From Streptomyces sp. NBC_01288 (GTDB lineage: Bacteria; Actinomycetota; Actinomycetes; Streptomycetales; Streptomycetaceae), in assembly GCF_035982055.1 (NCBI RefSeq), contig NZ_CP108427.1, forward strand, positions 9,361,001 through 9,425,000: 64,000 nt of DNA. Reading direction: 5' to 3'. A program made the position numbers and the translations under genes. The first letter of the stretch is position 1. The number at the start of each line of letters is the position of its first letter. The notes under the pieces were generated by a model, which was given only the letters and a program-made list of their open reading frames with translations, did not search any database and was not told the DNA's origin. This document shows, one piece after another, positions 33,306-42,307 of the stretch.

Positions 33306-34751
33306 TCAGGCGGTGCGAGCGTCCGCGGCGTCCGTCGCACTTGCCGTGTCTGTCGCACTCGCCGTGTCCGTCGCAGGCGTGGTCGCGGGCCGGTCGTCCG
33401 TGGTGGTCTCGATCTCGGTCAGGTCGCGATGGCGGGTCTCCTTGGCCATGCCCACCGCGATCAGGGTCAGGACGACCGCCGCGATCACGTACAGGGCGAT
33501 CGGGGTCGAGCTGTCGTAGTCGGCCAGCAGGGCGGTGGCGATCAGCGGGGCCGGGGCGCCCGCCGCGACCGAGGCGAACTGGGCGCCGATGGAAGCGCCG
33601 GAGTACCGCATCCGGGTCGCGAACATCTCGGAGAAGAAGGCGGCCTGGGGTGCGTACATCGCGCCGTGCAGGATCAGGCCGACGGTCACGGCGAGGACCA
33701 GGTTGCCGAAGTCTCCGGTGTCGATCAGCGAGAAGAACGGGAACATCCACAGCCCGATGCCCACCGCACCCAGCAGATACACGGGCCGGCGTCCGATCCG
33801 GTCCGACAGCGCGCCCCAGGCCGGGATGACGGCGAAGTGCACGGCGGAGGCGATGAGCACGGAGTTCAGCGCCGTCTGCCGGGAGACGCCGGCCGAGGTG
33901 GTGGCGTAGACGAGGATGAAGGCGGTGATCACGTAGTAGCTGATGTTCTCCGCCATGCGGGCGCCCATCGCGACGAGGATGTCGCGCCAGTGGTGGCGCA
34001 GTACGGAGACGAGCGGGAGTTGCTCGGGGGCGGTGCTTCGGGCCGTTGTCCGGGCGGCGGCTTTGCGGGCCTCCGCCTGTGCCAACGCCTCCTGGAACAC
34101 CGGGGATTCATCGACGGACAGACGAATCCACAGACCGACGGCGACCAGGACACCGGAGAGCAGGAACGGGATGCGCCAGCCCCAGCTGCCGAAGGCCTCG
34201 TCCGAGAGGACGGCGGTGAGCAGGGACAGCACACCCGTCGCGAGCAACTGCCCTGCGGGGGCGCCGGTTTGGGGCCAGGACGCCCAGAAGCCGCGCCGGC
34301 GTGCGTCCCCGTGTTCCGAGACGAGTAGGACGGCTCCGCCCCACTCGCCGCCGAGCGCGAAGCCCTGCACCAGGCGCAGCGCGGTGAGCAGGACCGGGGC
34401 CGCCGCTCCGACGGTGGCGTGGGTCGGCAGCAGCCCGATCGCGAAGGTCGCACCGCCCATCAGCAGCAGGCTCAGGACCAGCAGCTTCTTGCGGCCGAGC
34501 CGGTCGCCGTAGTGCCCGAAGACGAGGGCGCCGAGCGGGCGGGCCGCGAAACCCACGGCGTAGGTCAGGAAGGAGAGCAGGGTGCCGACGAGCGGGTCGG
34601 AGTCGGGGAAGAAGAGTCTGTTGAAGACGAGCGCGGCCGCGGAGCCGTAGAGGAAGAAGTCGTACCACTCGATGGTGGTGCCGATGAGGCTGGCGGCGAC
34701 GATGCGTTTGAGGTTGGCAGGGGGTGGGGGAGCGGGGGTTGCCGAGGCCAT
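33306..34751 (-). CDS. MFS transporter, metabolite:H+ symporter (MHS) type
   Basis: A 481-residue twelve-helix transporter. The start NLKRIVAASLIGTTIEWYDFFLYG and the loop GHYGDRLGRKKLLVLSLLLMG are signatures of the MHS family (shikimate, alpha-ketoglutarate, proline/betaine symporters). The C-terminal tail repeats TDTASA about three times. ATG at 34751 has AAGGAAG upstream. It lies downstream of the SDR gene on the same strand but has its own promoter region with the motif shared with that gene (34787-34797). Confidence 0.88.
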   Translation of the reverse strand: MASATPAPPPPANLKRIVAASLIGTTIEWYDFFLYGSAAALVFNRLFFPDSDPLVGTLLSFLTYAVGFAARPLGALVFGHYGDRLGRKKLLVLSLLLMGGATFAIGLLPTHATVGAAAPVLLTALRLVQGFALGGEWGGAVLLVSEHGDARRRGFWASWPQTGAPAGQLLATGVLSLLTAVLSDEAFGSWGWRIPFLLSGVLVAVGLWIRLSVDESPVFQEALAQAEARKAAARTTARSTAPEQLPLVSVLRHHWRDILVAMGARMAENISYYVITAFILVYATTSAGVSRQTALNSVLIASAVHFAVIPAWGALSDRIGRRPVYLLGAVGIGLWMFPFFSLIDTGDFGNLVLAVTVGLILHGAMYAPQAAFFSEMFATRMRYSGASIGAQFASVAAGAPAPLIATALLADYDSSTPIALYVIAAVVLTLIAVGMAKETRHRDLTEIETTTDDRPATTPATDTASATDTASATDAADARTA

Positions 34752-34786
34752 GTGCGCCACTTCCTTGTGTGCCGTGGGGACGGGTA

Positions 34787-34797
34787 CGTGATGGCAC
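34787..34797 (-). promoter_or_regulatory. Shared 11-bp motif upstream of the MHS transporter
   Basis: CGTGATGGCAC here is identical to 35723-35733 upstream of the SDR gene; both lie about 36-51 bases before the start codon on the same strand. The inner GTG-ATGG-CAC is a short palindrome, as for an operator. Confidence 0.5.
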
Positions 34798-34887
34798 ACG
34801 GTAGGAAGGGGCACGTCAGCGGCACATGTGGTGGGACACCATAGTTCTGGGGGACGAAGTGCGTGCGGCGACTATGAGTTGAGGGCG

Positions 34888-35682
34888 TTAGGGCAGGATC
34901 GAGTCGATGTAGCCGCCGTCGACGCGCAGGGCTCCGCCCGTCGTGGCCGAGGCCTGGTCGGAGCTGAGGTAGACCACCATGTGGGCGATCTCCTCGGGCT
35001 CGATCAGCCGTTGCAGGAGGGACTGCGGCCGGTGCTTCCGCATGAACTCGCGCTGGGCCTCGTCCCAGGGCAGGTCGCGGTCGACGAGTTCGTAGACGAA
35101 GTCCTCGACGCCGCCGGTGTGGGTGGGTCCTGCGATGACCGAGTTGACCGTCACCCCCGTGCCCGCCGCCTGCTTCGCGAAGCCCCGGCCGACGGCGAGG
35201 AGCGCGGTCTTGGACATGCCGTAGTGGATCATCTCGGCCGGGATGACGACCGCCGAGTCGCTGGCGATGTTCTGGATCCGGCCCCAGCCGCGCGCGGTCA
35301 TGCCCGGCAGGTACATGCGGGTCAGCCGTACCGCGGCCAGCACGTTCACCTCGAAGTAGCGCCGCCATTCCTCGTCGCTGATCTCCAGCGGGTCGGCGGA
35401 GCCGAAGATGCCCAGGTTGTTGACGAGGATGTCCACCTCCGGCAGCGCCTCCAGGACGCGCTGGGCGCCCTCCTCGTTCGCGACGTCGGCGGCCACGGGG
35501 ACGAAGTCCGCACCGGGTACCTCGGCCGCGAGCCGCGCGACGCCCTCCGCGACCCGCTGCTCGTCCCGGCCGTTCACCCCGACCCGGGCGCCGGAGCGCG
35601 CGAGTCCGGCGGCGATCGCCGCGCCGATGCCCTGCGTCGAGCCCGTCACCAGGGCGGTGCGTCCGGTCAGATCGATCTGCAT
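34888..35682 (-). CDS. SDR-family oxidoreductase
   Basis: A 264-residue short-chain dehydrogenase. Motifs are TGSTQGIG (about residues 13-20), NNLG (in place of NNAG, about 91-94) and Ser/Tyr/Lys of SDSAVVIPAEMIHYGMSKTA. The later part (GPTHTGGVEDFV, then LLQRLIEPEEIAHMVVYLSSDQAS) resembles 3-oxoacyl-ACP reductase-like SDRs used in small-molecule catabolism. ATG at 35682 has AGGGGA ten bases upstream. It precedes the transporter gene on the minus strand; the pair probably acts on one imported substrate, which is inference. Confidence 0.87.
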   Translation of the reverse strand: MQIDLTGRTALVTGSTQGIGAAIAAGLARSGARVGVNGRDEQRVAEGVARLAAEVPGADFVPVAADVANEEGAQRVLEALPEVDILVNNLGIFGSADPLEISDEEWRRYFEVNVLAAVRLTRMYLPGMTARGWGRIQNIASDSAVVIPAEMIHYGMSKTALLAVGRGFAKQAAGTGVTVNSVIAGPTHTGGVEDFVYELVDRDLPWDEAQREFMRKHRPQSLLQRLIEPEEIAHMVVYLSSDQASATTGGALRVDGGYIDSILP

Positions 35683-35722
35683 GTGGAACCAGTCCCCTTG
35701 CGTGTCTATGTGTGTGTCTGCG

Positions 35723-35733
35723 CGTGATGGCAC
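35723..35733 (-). promoter_or_regulatory. Shared 11-bp motif upstream of the SDR gene
   Basis: Second copy of CGTGATGGCAC (see 34787-34797), 41-51 bases before the SDR start. Flanking bases differ, so the conservation is limited to the motif. Confidence 0.5.
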
Positions 35734-35859
35734 GTCTGCTGTCAGCCTGGCGGCAGGGCGATCGGGCCGCCACTTCGGCCGACGCGGGCGGGCACGGTGA
35801 CGCTCGGGGCCGGGTGCCGCCAGCCTTTCCAAGTCCGGACCTGAATCCGACCCCCTTGG

Positions 35860-35887
35860 TGAACCTCCCCGTACTCGCGTGCGTAGC
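35860..35887 (+). promoter_or_regulatory. ECF-type promoter of the beta-propeller gene
   Basis: TGAACC (35860-35865), 16-base spacer, CGTAGC (35882-35887); start codon 60 bases downstream. Both hexamers are identical to the promoter at 42308. Confidence 0.6.
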
Positions 35888-35946
35888 CATTGCGGTGCCC
35901 GCGGCGATCCCGTGGGCGCCTACCCATCGTCGACGGACAGGAACGG

Positions 35947-36858
35947 ATGGACTCAATGATGAGATCTAGGACCGCGACGCGACTCCCGCTCGACCGTCCC
36001 GCCCGCTCGCTCACCAGCCGCGGGCGAGCGCTGGGCGTGGCGCTGGCACTCGGCGCGTTGCTGGCGTCGGGCGCGACAATGACCCTCGCCGCTCCGGCGG
36101 TTGCCGCGACGGGTGACATCAAGTGCCCGTCCACGGACTGCGTACGGTTCGCGCCGACGGCCGGTTCACCGGTCGCCATCGCCTCCGACAACGCCGGCGC
36201 ACTGTACCTGGCGTACTCGGGAGGCGATCTGCTCAAGCTCGACCTGGCCACCGGAGCGCTCGACACGGTCACCACCGGTCTCGGCAACCTCCGCGGAGTG
36301 GCCGTCGCCGACGGCAGCGCGTACATCACCGCCTTCGACGGCACGCTCCAGCAGGTCACCCTCGCCACGGGCGCTCGCCGCACCCTGGCCGCCGGCCTGC
36401 CCTCGCTCTTCGGTGTGGCCCGCTTCGGCACCACGACCTATGTCACCGACGGCAACGGAGAGATCGTCGCCGTCCCGGACGGCGGGACGTCGCGCGTGGT
36501 GGCCACGGGGCTCGGCTTCTCCTACGGCCTCGCGTTCGACAAGGCGGGACTCGCCTACACCGCGGACATGGGCCAAGGCCGCGTTCTGCAGACGAACGTG
36601 GCCACGGGTGCGACGCGGGTGCTGGCCAGCGAGGCCTACGAACCCACGTCGATCTCGGTCGACGGCAACGGCCTGGTCTACTTCATGGTCGGAGACGAGG
36701 TGAAGCGGGTGAACCCGGCCACCGGGGTGCAGTCCCACGTCACCAACCTCGTCGGGATCAACGGCTTCAGCTTCTCGCTGGCGGCGTCCGGGGACGCGTA
36801 CATGGCCGGTGGCGCCGGCGACGGGCTGTGGCGGATCTCCGGTCTGACGTCGCGATGA
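35947..36858 (+). CDS. Secreted beta-propeller protein
   Basis: A 303-residue exported protein. A long signal peptide (about residues 1-50; basic start, then LGVALALGALLASGATMTLA and an AVAA cleavage-like site) precedes about six repeats of roughly 40 residues, with LYLAYSGGDLLKLDLATGALDTV and AYITAFDGTLQQVTLATGARRTL as examples, typical of NHL/YncE/SMP30-like propellers. No catalytic or metal residues stand out, so it may be a binding protein. ATG 35947 and ATG 35956 are both possible. It is preceded by an ECF-type promoter and followed by a strong terminator. Confidence 0.8.
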   Translation: MDSMMRSRTATRLPLDRPARSLTSRGRALGVALALGALLASGATMTLAAPAVAATGDIKCPSTDCVRFAPTAGSPVAIASDNAGALYLAYSGGDLLKLDLATGALDTVTTGLGNLRGVAVADGSAYITAFDGTLQQVTLATGARRTLAAGLPSLFGVARFGTTTYVTDGNGEIVAVPDGGTSRVVATGLGFSYGLAFDKAGLAYTADMGQGRVLQTNVATGATRVLASEAYEPTSISVDGNGLVYFMVGDEVKRVNPATGVQSHVTNLVGINGFSFSLAASGDAYMAGGAGDGLWRISGLTSR

Positions 36859-36884
36859 GGCGTTAGACACCAGTGATCTCGGAA

Positions 36885-36922
36885 GGGTGCCCGGCGGGTT
36901 TTCTGCCTGCCGGGCACCCTTT
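36885..36922 (+). terminator. Intrinsic terminator
   Basis: GGGTGCCCGGC (36885-36895) pairs perfectly with GCCGGGCACCC (36909-36919), followed by TTT. It lies 27 bases after the beta-propeller stop and also faces the convergent tetR gene. Confidence 0.85.
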
Positions 36923-36942
36923 CGCGTGGCCTGAGCGTGGCC

Positions 36943-37611
36943 TCAGGTGAAACGACCTGACACGTCGGCAAGTGGACCCGTTCCCGACGGTTGTCCCGCC
37001 GTGTGCCGCAGTCCCGTCAGGACCACATCCGTGATCCTTTCCGCCTCGGCGCGGGTGAAGGGGCGCAGGCCGCGGCTGACGTACAGGTGGACCGGGCCGG
37101 TCAGCATCTCGGCGAGGAAGTAGCCGTCGACCGGAGGCAGTTCACCGCGTGCCACGGCACGGTCCACGACCTGCTGGAGTCTGGCCAGACGCTGCTCGAA
37201 GATCCGATCGACGGGCAGGGCGACCTCGGGGTTCTCCCCCGCGTCCTGGATGGCGCGCTGCATGGCACGGCCAGTCGTGGTGGACAACAGGCCGGCCAGC
37301 GCCACCAGGTAGTCGACCAGATCGTGGCGCAGGTCTCCGGTGTCCTCCAGCTCCACCGTGCCCGAGTACTGGAGCAGCGCCGCGGTGACGAGTTCCTCGC
37401 GGTCGGGCCAGTTGCGGTAGACGCTCGTCTTGTGCACGCCGGCCAGCTCGGCGACCTCCTCGTAGCGCAGGGCGGCGATGCCGTCCCGTGCGACGAGACG
37501 CAACGTGGCCTCCAGGATCCGGGCACGGGTGCGGGCCGTGCGGCCCCCCGGCCGCCGCGCCGCCACCGGCTCAGGTGCGTCGTCTGTGTCCTGCTCTCGG
37601 GTCGCCGTCAC
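36943..37611 (-). CDS. TetR-family regulator
   Basis: A 222-residue TetR-type repressor. The helix-turn-helix (about residues 42-68, IAALRYEEVAELAGVHKTSVYRNW) is preceded by a basic Arg-rich arm. The ligand domain has the TetR_C motifs of the group including GRAMQRAIQDAGENPE. It is divergent from the FAD monooxygenase gene with a 129-base gap that contains inverted and direct repeats, so it probably represses that gene and itself. GTG start with AAGGTGAGGG upstream. Confidence 0.87.
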   Translation of the reverse strand: MTATREQDTDDAPEPVAARRPGGRTARTRARILEATLRLVARDGIAALRYEEVAELAGVHKTSVYRNWPDREELVTAALLQYSGTVELEDTGDLRHDLVDYLVALAGLLSTTTGRAMQRAIQDAGENPEVALPVDRIFEQRLARLQQVVDRAVARGELPPVDGYFLAEMLTGPVHLYVSRGLRPFTRAEAERITDVVLTGLRHTAGQPSGTGPLADVSGRFT

Positions 37612-37628
37612 ACCCTCACCTTAAGGCT

Positions 37629-37670
37629 TAACGCAACAGATTGATGTGTTAGCTTTAATGCAACAGATTG
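37629..37670. promoter_or_regulatory. Operator region between tetR and the monooxygenase
   Basis: TAACGCAACA (37629-37638) and TGATGTGTTA (37642-37651) form an imperfect inverted repeat (8 of 10 pairs). A direct repeat GCAACAGATTG recurs at 37633-37643 and 37660-37670, 27 bases apart. The AT-rich stretch is the likely divergent promoter. Confidence 0.5.
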
Positions 37671-37740
37671 GCGCTTTTAGAGGCGCGGGCGGACTGTTCG
37701 CGCAGTACCCCGCAATCGACCGAACAGGACAGGACTCCCC

Positions 37741-38850
37741 GTGAACATCCTTGTCTCCGGCGGCGGCATCGCCGGTCTGGCCACAGCACTGGAACTCGGC
37801 AACCGCGGCCACCAGGTGACCCTCGTCGAACGCGCCGCACACCTGCGCGTCACCGGCGCTCCGATCGACGTCCGCGGCGACGCCATCGAGTTCGCCGACC
37901 GGATGGGGGTGCTGCCCAGGCTCCGTGAGCAGCGCATCCGGATGGCGGAGCACGGCGTGTTCGTCCATGCCGACGGTTCCGTGGCCGCCCGTCTGCCGGT
38001 CGAGGAGATGAGCGATTCCGGCGACGACATCGAGATCGCGCGCGAGGACCTCGCCCGTACTCTCGCCGACCCACTGCCGACGTCGACGGACACCGTCTTC
38101 GGCGACTCCCTCGACGCGCTCGCCGACGACGGCGACGGCGTCGACGTCCACTTCGTCTCCGGCCGCGCCGAACGCTTCGATCTCGTCCTGGGCGCCGACG
38201 GCCTGCACTCGGTCACCCGCAGGCTGGTCTTCGGGCCCGAAGGAGACTACCTGCGCCACCTGGGCCTCTATGTCGCCCTCACCGACCTGCCCGCCGAAGC
38301 TCGGACCGACGACCGGACCAGCCCGCTGTACAACTATCCCGGCCATCTCGCGAGCATCGCCCGCTACAGGAACAAGGCGTTCGGGGTGTTCCTCTTCCGC
38401 TCCGGGCTCCTCGACTACGACCACCGCGACCTCGATGCCCAGAAGAAGATCCTCCTGGACGCCTTCGCCGGACATCCCGAGTGGAAGATCCCGCAGCTGC
38501 TCGACGCGGTCCGCGCCGATCCCGAGTTCTACTTCGACTCGGTCAGCCAGATCCACCTGCCCACCTGGCACCGCGGCCGTATCGCCCTGGTCGGTGACGC
38601 CGCGCACTGCGCGGCGCTGCTCTCCGGCCGCGGCACCTCATTGGCCATCAGCGGCGCGCACTTCCTCGCCGAGGAACTCGACGACGCGGGCGGCGACCAC
38701 ACGGTGGCGTTCGAGCGCTACGAGCAACGCCAGCGCCCCTACGCCGAGTTCGCCCAGAACAGCGTCACGGACGGCGGCGAACTCATCGTGCCCTCCACGC
38801 GGGAGGCGATCGACGCGCGCAACAAGAGGCTCCAGGCCGTCGCCACCTGA
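37741..38850 (+). CDS. FAD-dependent monooxygenase (TetX/PHBH-like)
   Basis: A 369-residue single-component flavin hydroxylase. The FAD motif is VSGGGIAGLATALEL (about residues 5-19), the second FAD motif is LVLGADGLHSVTRR (DG motif, about 149-162) and GDAAH is at about 285. The group hydroxylates aromatic or polyketide substrates, and some members inactivate tetracyclines; the substrate here is unknown. It is divergent from the TetR gene. GTG at 37741 is the start. Confidence 0.88.
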   Translation: MNILVSGGGIAGLATALELGNRGHQVTLVERAAHLRVTGAPIDVRGDAIEFADRMGVLPRLREQRIRMAEHGVFVHADGSVAARLPVEEMSDSGDDIEIAREDLARTLADPLPTSTDTVFGDSLDALADDGDGVDVHFVSGRAERFDLVLGADGLHSVTRRLVFGPEGDYLRHLGLYVALTDLPAEARTDDRTSPLYNYPGHLASIARYRNKAFGVFLFRSGLLDYDHRDLDAQKKILLDAFAGHPEWKIPQLLDAVRADPEFYFDSVSQIHLPTWHRGRIALVGDAAHCAALLSGRGTSLAISGAHFLAEELDDAGGDHTVAFERYEQRQRPYAEFAQNSVTDGGELIVPSTREAIDARNKRLQAVAT

Positions 38851-38923
38851 CGACGACACCGGGCCACGACCGTCACAAGCCTCAGACGTGCCAGCTCCTG
38901 ATGCCGTGCCGCGTCGAACTCAG

Positions 38924-38951
38924 TGAACTCGGTGAACTCGGTGAACGTTGA
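38924..38951 (+). promoter_or_regulatory. ECF-type promoter region with 9-bp repeats upstream of the first AfsR-like gene
   Basis: GAACTC(A/G)GT is repeated in tandem at 38916, 38925 and 38934, and GAACG follows. TGAACT (38924-38929), 16-base spacer, CGTTGA (38946-38951) fits the ECF pattern of the region; the next copies of TGAAC could act as alternative -35 elements (for example TGAACG at 38942 with N15 and CGTCCG). The start codon is at 39081. Confidence 0.45.
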
Positions 38952-39080
38952 CGGCTACGGGGCGTCCGGTGACTCGGTTCACTACGAGGGACCGCGAGGG
39001 ACATCGACCCGGAACGCTCGCTCCGCGACGCGCCGACGAGCCCTTCGGGGCTTTCGGTCGGCCACGGCAGGATGGCGGGC

Positions 39081-42000
39081 ATGCGTTTTCGACTGCTCGG
39101 CCGACTGGAGCTGGTGACCGCCAACGGCGCGGTCGTCCCGCCCGGCGCCGTGTCCCGGGCGATCGTGGGGCGGCTGCTGCTCGCCCGCGGGGCCGTCGTG
39201 CAGCGCGACACCCTCGTCGACGAACTGTGGGAGGAGCGCACGACGAAGAACCCGGTCGGCGCGCTCCAGGTCCAGATGGCCAAGCTGCGCGCGGCCTTCG
39301 CGGCGCGGGGCGAGGACGCCCGCCTGCTGTTCGACCACGGCGGTTATCGGATCGTCCTGGGACCCGAGGACGAGATCGATGTGCCCGACTTCGAAGCCGC
39401 GGTCCGGGACGGGCGTGAGCATCTCGCGGCGGCGGAGCACGAGAAGGCCGAATGCGAGCTACAGCGAGGGCTGTCGATGTGGCGCGGTCGCGCCCTCGAC
39501 GGCCTGGAGGGACGGGTCTTCGAGGCCGAGCGGACCCGCCTTGAGGATCTGCGGCTCGGCGCTCTGGAGGACGCGGCCACCGCGGGCCTCGAACTCGGCC
39601 GCGCGAAGGAGCTGATCCCCGAACTACAGGCCCTGTCGTCCCTCGCCCCGCTGCGCGAGCGGTCCCGGGCCCGTCTCATGCTCGCGCTCTACCGCTGCGG
39701 CCGGTTCGCGGAAGCCCTGGAGGTCTACGACACGGGCCGTCGCCTGCTGAAATCCGAACTCGGCGTCGCTCCCTCGCAGGAACTGCGCTCCCTGCACGCC
39801 GCGATACTCCGCCACGATCCGTCTCTCCAGGGGCACGACCCGTCTCGTCAAGGGGGCGATCCGTCGCTCCAAGGGCACGAGTCGACGCTCCGAGGTCCGG
39901 CCTCCCTGTCCGACCGACCGGCCTCCCCGCGCACGGACATCCGCCCGGCACCCGTGTCCGGTGAAGCCAACCCGATCCGCCCGCTGGGCCCCTTCGTCGG
40001 CCGGCGCAAGGAGCTGACCGCGCTGTGCGAAGTCGTCGGCCGGGAGCGGCTGGTGACCGTGCTGGGACCGGGAGGCGTCGGCAAGACCCGTCTGGCCCTT
40101 GAGATGTGCGCGCTGGTCCAGCCGTCCCGCGGCAACGTCTGGTGGGTCGACCTGGCCCCGGCCGACGACGCGAACGTGCTCGCGGTGGTCGCCTCCGCGC
40201 TCGGCCTGTCCGACACCTCCGTCCGGCCCGACCAGCCGCCGCACGACTACGTCCACCGGCTCACCTCGTTCCTGGCCGGACGGTCGGCCGTCCTCGCCCT
40301 CGACAACTGCGAGCACCTGCTCGACGCCGTGGCCCCGCTCGTGGCGACGCTGCTGAGCCGGTGTCCCGGACTGACCGTCCTGACCACCAGCAGGGCACCG
40401 CTGGAGGTCGCGGCCGAGGTGCTGTACCCGCTCGCGCCGATGCCGGACGAGGAGGCCGCGGACCTGTTCGGCACCCGGGCCGCGATGATCGACCCGTCCT
40501 TCGCCCCGGACGCGGCGGCACTGCACGACATCCGCCGCCTCTGCCGCAGGCTCGACGGACTGCCGCTGGCGGTGGAACTTGCCGCCGCGCACGTCCGGCT
40601 CCTGACCGTTCGCGAGATCGAGGCCCGCCTCGACAACCGCTTCACCCTGCTGATCAAGGGGGAGCGCACCGCACCGGCCAGACACCGCACCCTGCGCGCG
40701 GTCCTCGACTGGAGCTACGCCCTCCTCGACACCACCGAACAGCGGCTGTTGACGGAACTCGCCCTGTACGTGGGCGGTTGCTCCCTCGACATCGTGGAAG
40801 CGGCAACTCCCTTGCCCGGGGCGGACAGTGCCGAACTGCTCCACGTCCTGGGGCAGTTGGTCGACAAGTCGCTGCTCGTCCCGGTCTCCACGCCCGACGG
40901 GAACCGGCTGCGGATGCTGGAGACGGTCCGCGAGTACGCGCTCACCCGACTCCGGGAGGAGGGCCGTGCACCGGAAGCCGAAGAACGCCTCATGACGTGG
41001 GCCGCACGCTTCGTCCGCGACGGCAGCGCGGGCCTCTCCTCCCGTGACCAGCGGGAGTGGGCCAGGCGCCTCACCGAGGAGTCCGCCAACATCAGGGCGG
41101 CATCGGACCTGATGACGGCCAGGTCGAGGCAGGCCGGAGCCCTGCTGCTGGAGGCGCGGCTGGGCTACTTCTGGTTCATCAGCGGCCGCGAGGAAGAGGG
41201 AATCGACCGCCTCCAACGCAGTCTCCAGGCCTACGACGCGACAGCCGGACAGCGGACCGAGGCGCCCACGGAGGAGGACGAGTGGGCGCTCTTCTACACG
41301 ATCGCCTGGCTCACCTGGCTCCATCACGTGGCCGGACACCACACGGAAGCCAGTTCCTATGTGGACAGGCACAAGGAGGCGTGGCAGTCCGCGAAGAACC
41401 CCGACCTCGCCGTCCTCGGCCTCTGCTACGACGCGCTCCACGCGATGCTCAACGGGCACGACGACGTGGAGGAGCGCTTCGCCGTGGCGGAGGCCGCCGT
41501 AGTGGACACGGAGTTCCACTGGGACCGGGCGGTCCTCCAGACGAACTGGTCGACCTACTGCCTCCAGCACGGGGACACCGAGGGTGCCCGCCGGCACGGG
41601 CTGCTCGCGGTGGCGGCCTCGCGCGCGGCCGACGACGACTTCGCCCGGGTCTTCTCCCTCACCCTCTGCGGCGACGCGGACGAGAGCGACGGCCTGCGCG
41701 CCCGGGCCCGTGAGCAGTGGACCGAGGCGGCCCGGATCCTGCGTGCCGTGGGGGCGCGTACCCGCTGGGCGTATGTGCTGCTCAGGCTGGTCTGCCTGGA
41801 CGTCACCGAGGAGGAGTTCGCCCTGGCCGAGCAGCGGCTCATGGACGTGAGCCGGCTCGCGGACGAACTGAGTGCGGACGACCTCCAGGCCGCCGTGGCC
41901 AACCTGCGCGGAGTGGTGGCGGTCCGGGGCGGTCGTTTCGCGGAGGCGGAGCGGATTTTCCACGGTGTCTGGCGCTGTCCGGGAGCCCCGCCCGACCGCA

Positions 42001-42257
42001 GAGCGGTCGCGGCCGTCGGCCTCGCGGTCATCGCGACCTTCGGTCCGCCGACCCCCACCGCCACGGACGACGCGCGAGCCTGGATCGACCGGGGGCGCCG
42101 GACCCACGCCGGACTGCTGGAACCGCTCGCCCGACACGCGGTGGGCGTACTGCTCGACAGGCTGGACGCCCACTACGGGGCGAACGGGCCGGGTGGGACG
42201 GACCAGGAGTGCGACTGGCTCGCGGACAGCCCCTCCGTGTTGGCCGCCTTCAGCTGA
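39081..42257 (+). CDS. AfsR/SARP-family regulator with NB-ARC and TPR-like region (paralog 1)
   Basis: A 1058-residue regulator. A winged helix (about residues 1-90) and bacterial transcriptional activation domain (about 95-240) form the SARP part. A linker with four HDPSLQG-like heptads (about 245-272) leads to an NB-ARC ATPase with P-loop GPGGVGKTR (near 330), ALDNCEHLLDAV and TSRAPL, then winged-helix and TPR-like helices to the end. It would bind promoter DNA, with ATP and an unknown signal controlling it, as AfsR does. ATG 39081 was preferred to ATG 39072 because AGGA lies nine bases before it. It is a close paralog of the gene at 47141. Confidence 0.87.
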   Translation: MRFRLLGRLELVTANGAVVPPGAVSRAIVGRLLLARGAVVQRDTLVDELWEERTTKNPVGALQVQMAKLRAAFAARGEDARLLFDHGGYRIVLGPEDEIDVPDFEAAVRDGREHLAAAEHEKAECELQRGLSMWRGRALDGLEGRVFEAERTRLEDLRLGALEDAATAGLELGRAKELIPELQALSSLAPLRERSRARLMLALYRCGRFAEALEVYDTGRRLLKSELGVAPSQELRSLHAAILRHDPSLQGHDPSRQGGDPSLQGHESTLRGPASLSDRPASPRTDIRPAPVSGEANPIRPLGPFVGRRKELTALCEVVGRERLVTVLGPGGVGKTRLALEMCALVQPSRGNVWWVDLAPADDANVLAVVASALGLSDTSVRPDQPPHDYVHRLTSFLAGRSAVLALDNCEHLLDAVAPLVATLLSRCPGLTVLTTSRAPLEVAAEVLYPLAPMPDEEAADLFGTRAAMIDPSFAPDAAALHDIRRLCRRLDGLPLAVELAAAHVRLLTVREIEARLDNRFTLLIKGERTAPARHRTLRAVLDWSYALLDTTEQRLLTELALYVGGCSLDIVEAATPLPGADSAELLHVLGQLVDKSLLVPVSTPDGNRLRMLETVREYALTRLREEGRAPEAEERLMTWAARFVRDGSAGLSSRDQREWARRLTEESANIRAASDLMTARSRQAGALLLEARLGYFWFISGREEEGIDRLQRSLQAYDATAGQRTEAPTEEDEWALFYTIAWLTWLHHVAGHHTEASSYVDRHKEAWQSAKNPDLAVLGLCYDALHAMLNGHDDVEERFAVAEAAVVDTEFHWDRAVLQTNWSTYCLQHGDTEGARRHGLLAVAASRAADDDFARVFSLTLCGDADESDGLRARAREQWTEAARILRAVGARTRWAYVLLRLVCLDVTEEEFALAEQRLMDVSRLADELSADDLQAAVANLRGVVAVRGGRFAEAERIFHGVWRCPGAPPDRRAVAAVGLAVIATFGPPTPTATDDARAWIDRGRRTHAGLLEPLARHAVGVLLDRLDAHYGANGPGGTDQECDWLADSPSVLAAFS
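39813..39896. repeat. Four 21-bp tandem repeats in the linker of AfsR-like paralog 1
   Basis: Units start at 39813, 39834, 39855 and 39876. They encode HDPSLQG, HDPSRQG, GDPSLQG and HESTLRG, between the activation domain and the ATPase. Confidence 0.85.
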
Positions 42258-42307
42258 GGCACGCCCATCGCGGCAAGCCGGGCCCGCGACGAACCGTACG
42301 CGGACAG

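Noticed and set aside
37672..37716. Possible third copy of the dispersed intergenic repeat (TTTTAGAGGCGCGGG...)
   Set aside because: Only the first dozen bases resemble the element; the rest differs, and the stretch is part of a promoter region.
38916..38951. 9-bp tandem repeats as SARP heptamer binding sites
   Set aside because: SARP sites have 11- or 22-base periodicity; a 9-base period does not fit. An ECF -35 array is a better explanation.
39813..39896. Tandem repeats as a CRISPR-like array
   Set aside because: They are in-frame inside a coding sequence with no spacers; no cas gene is present.
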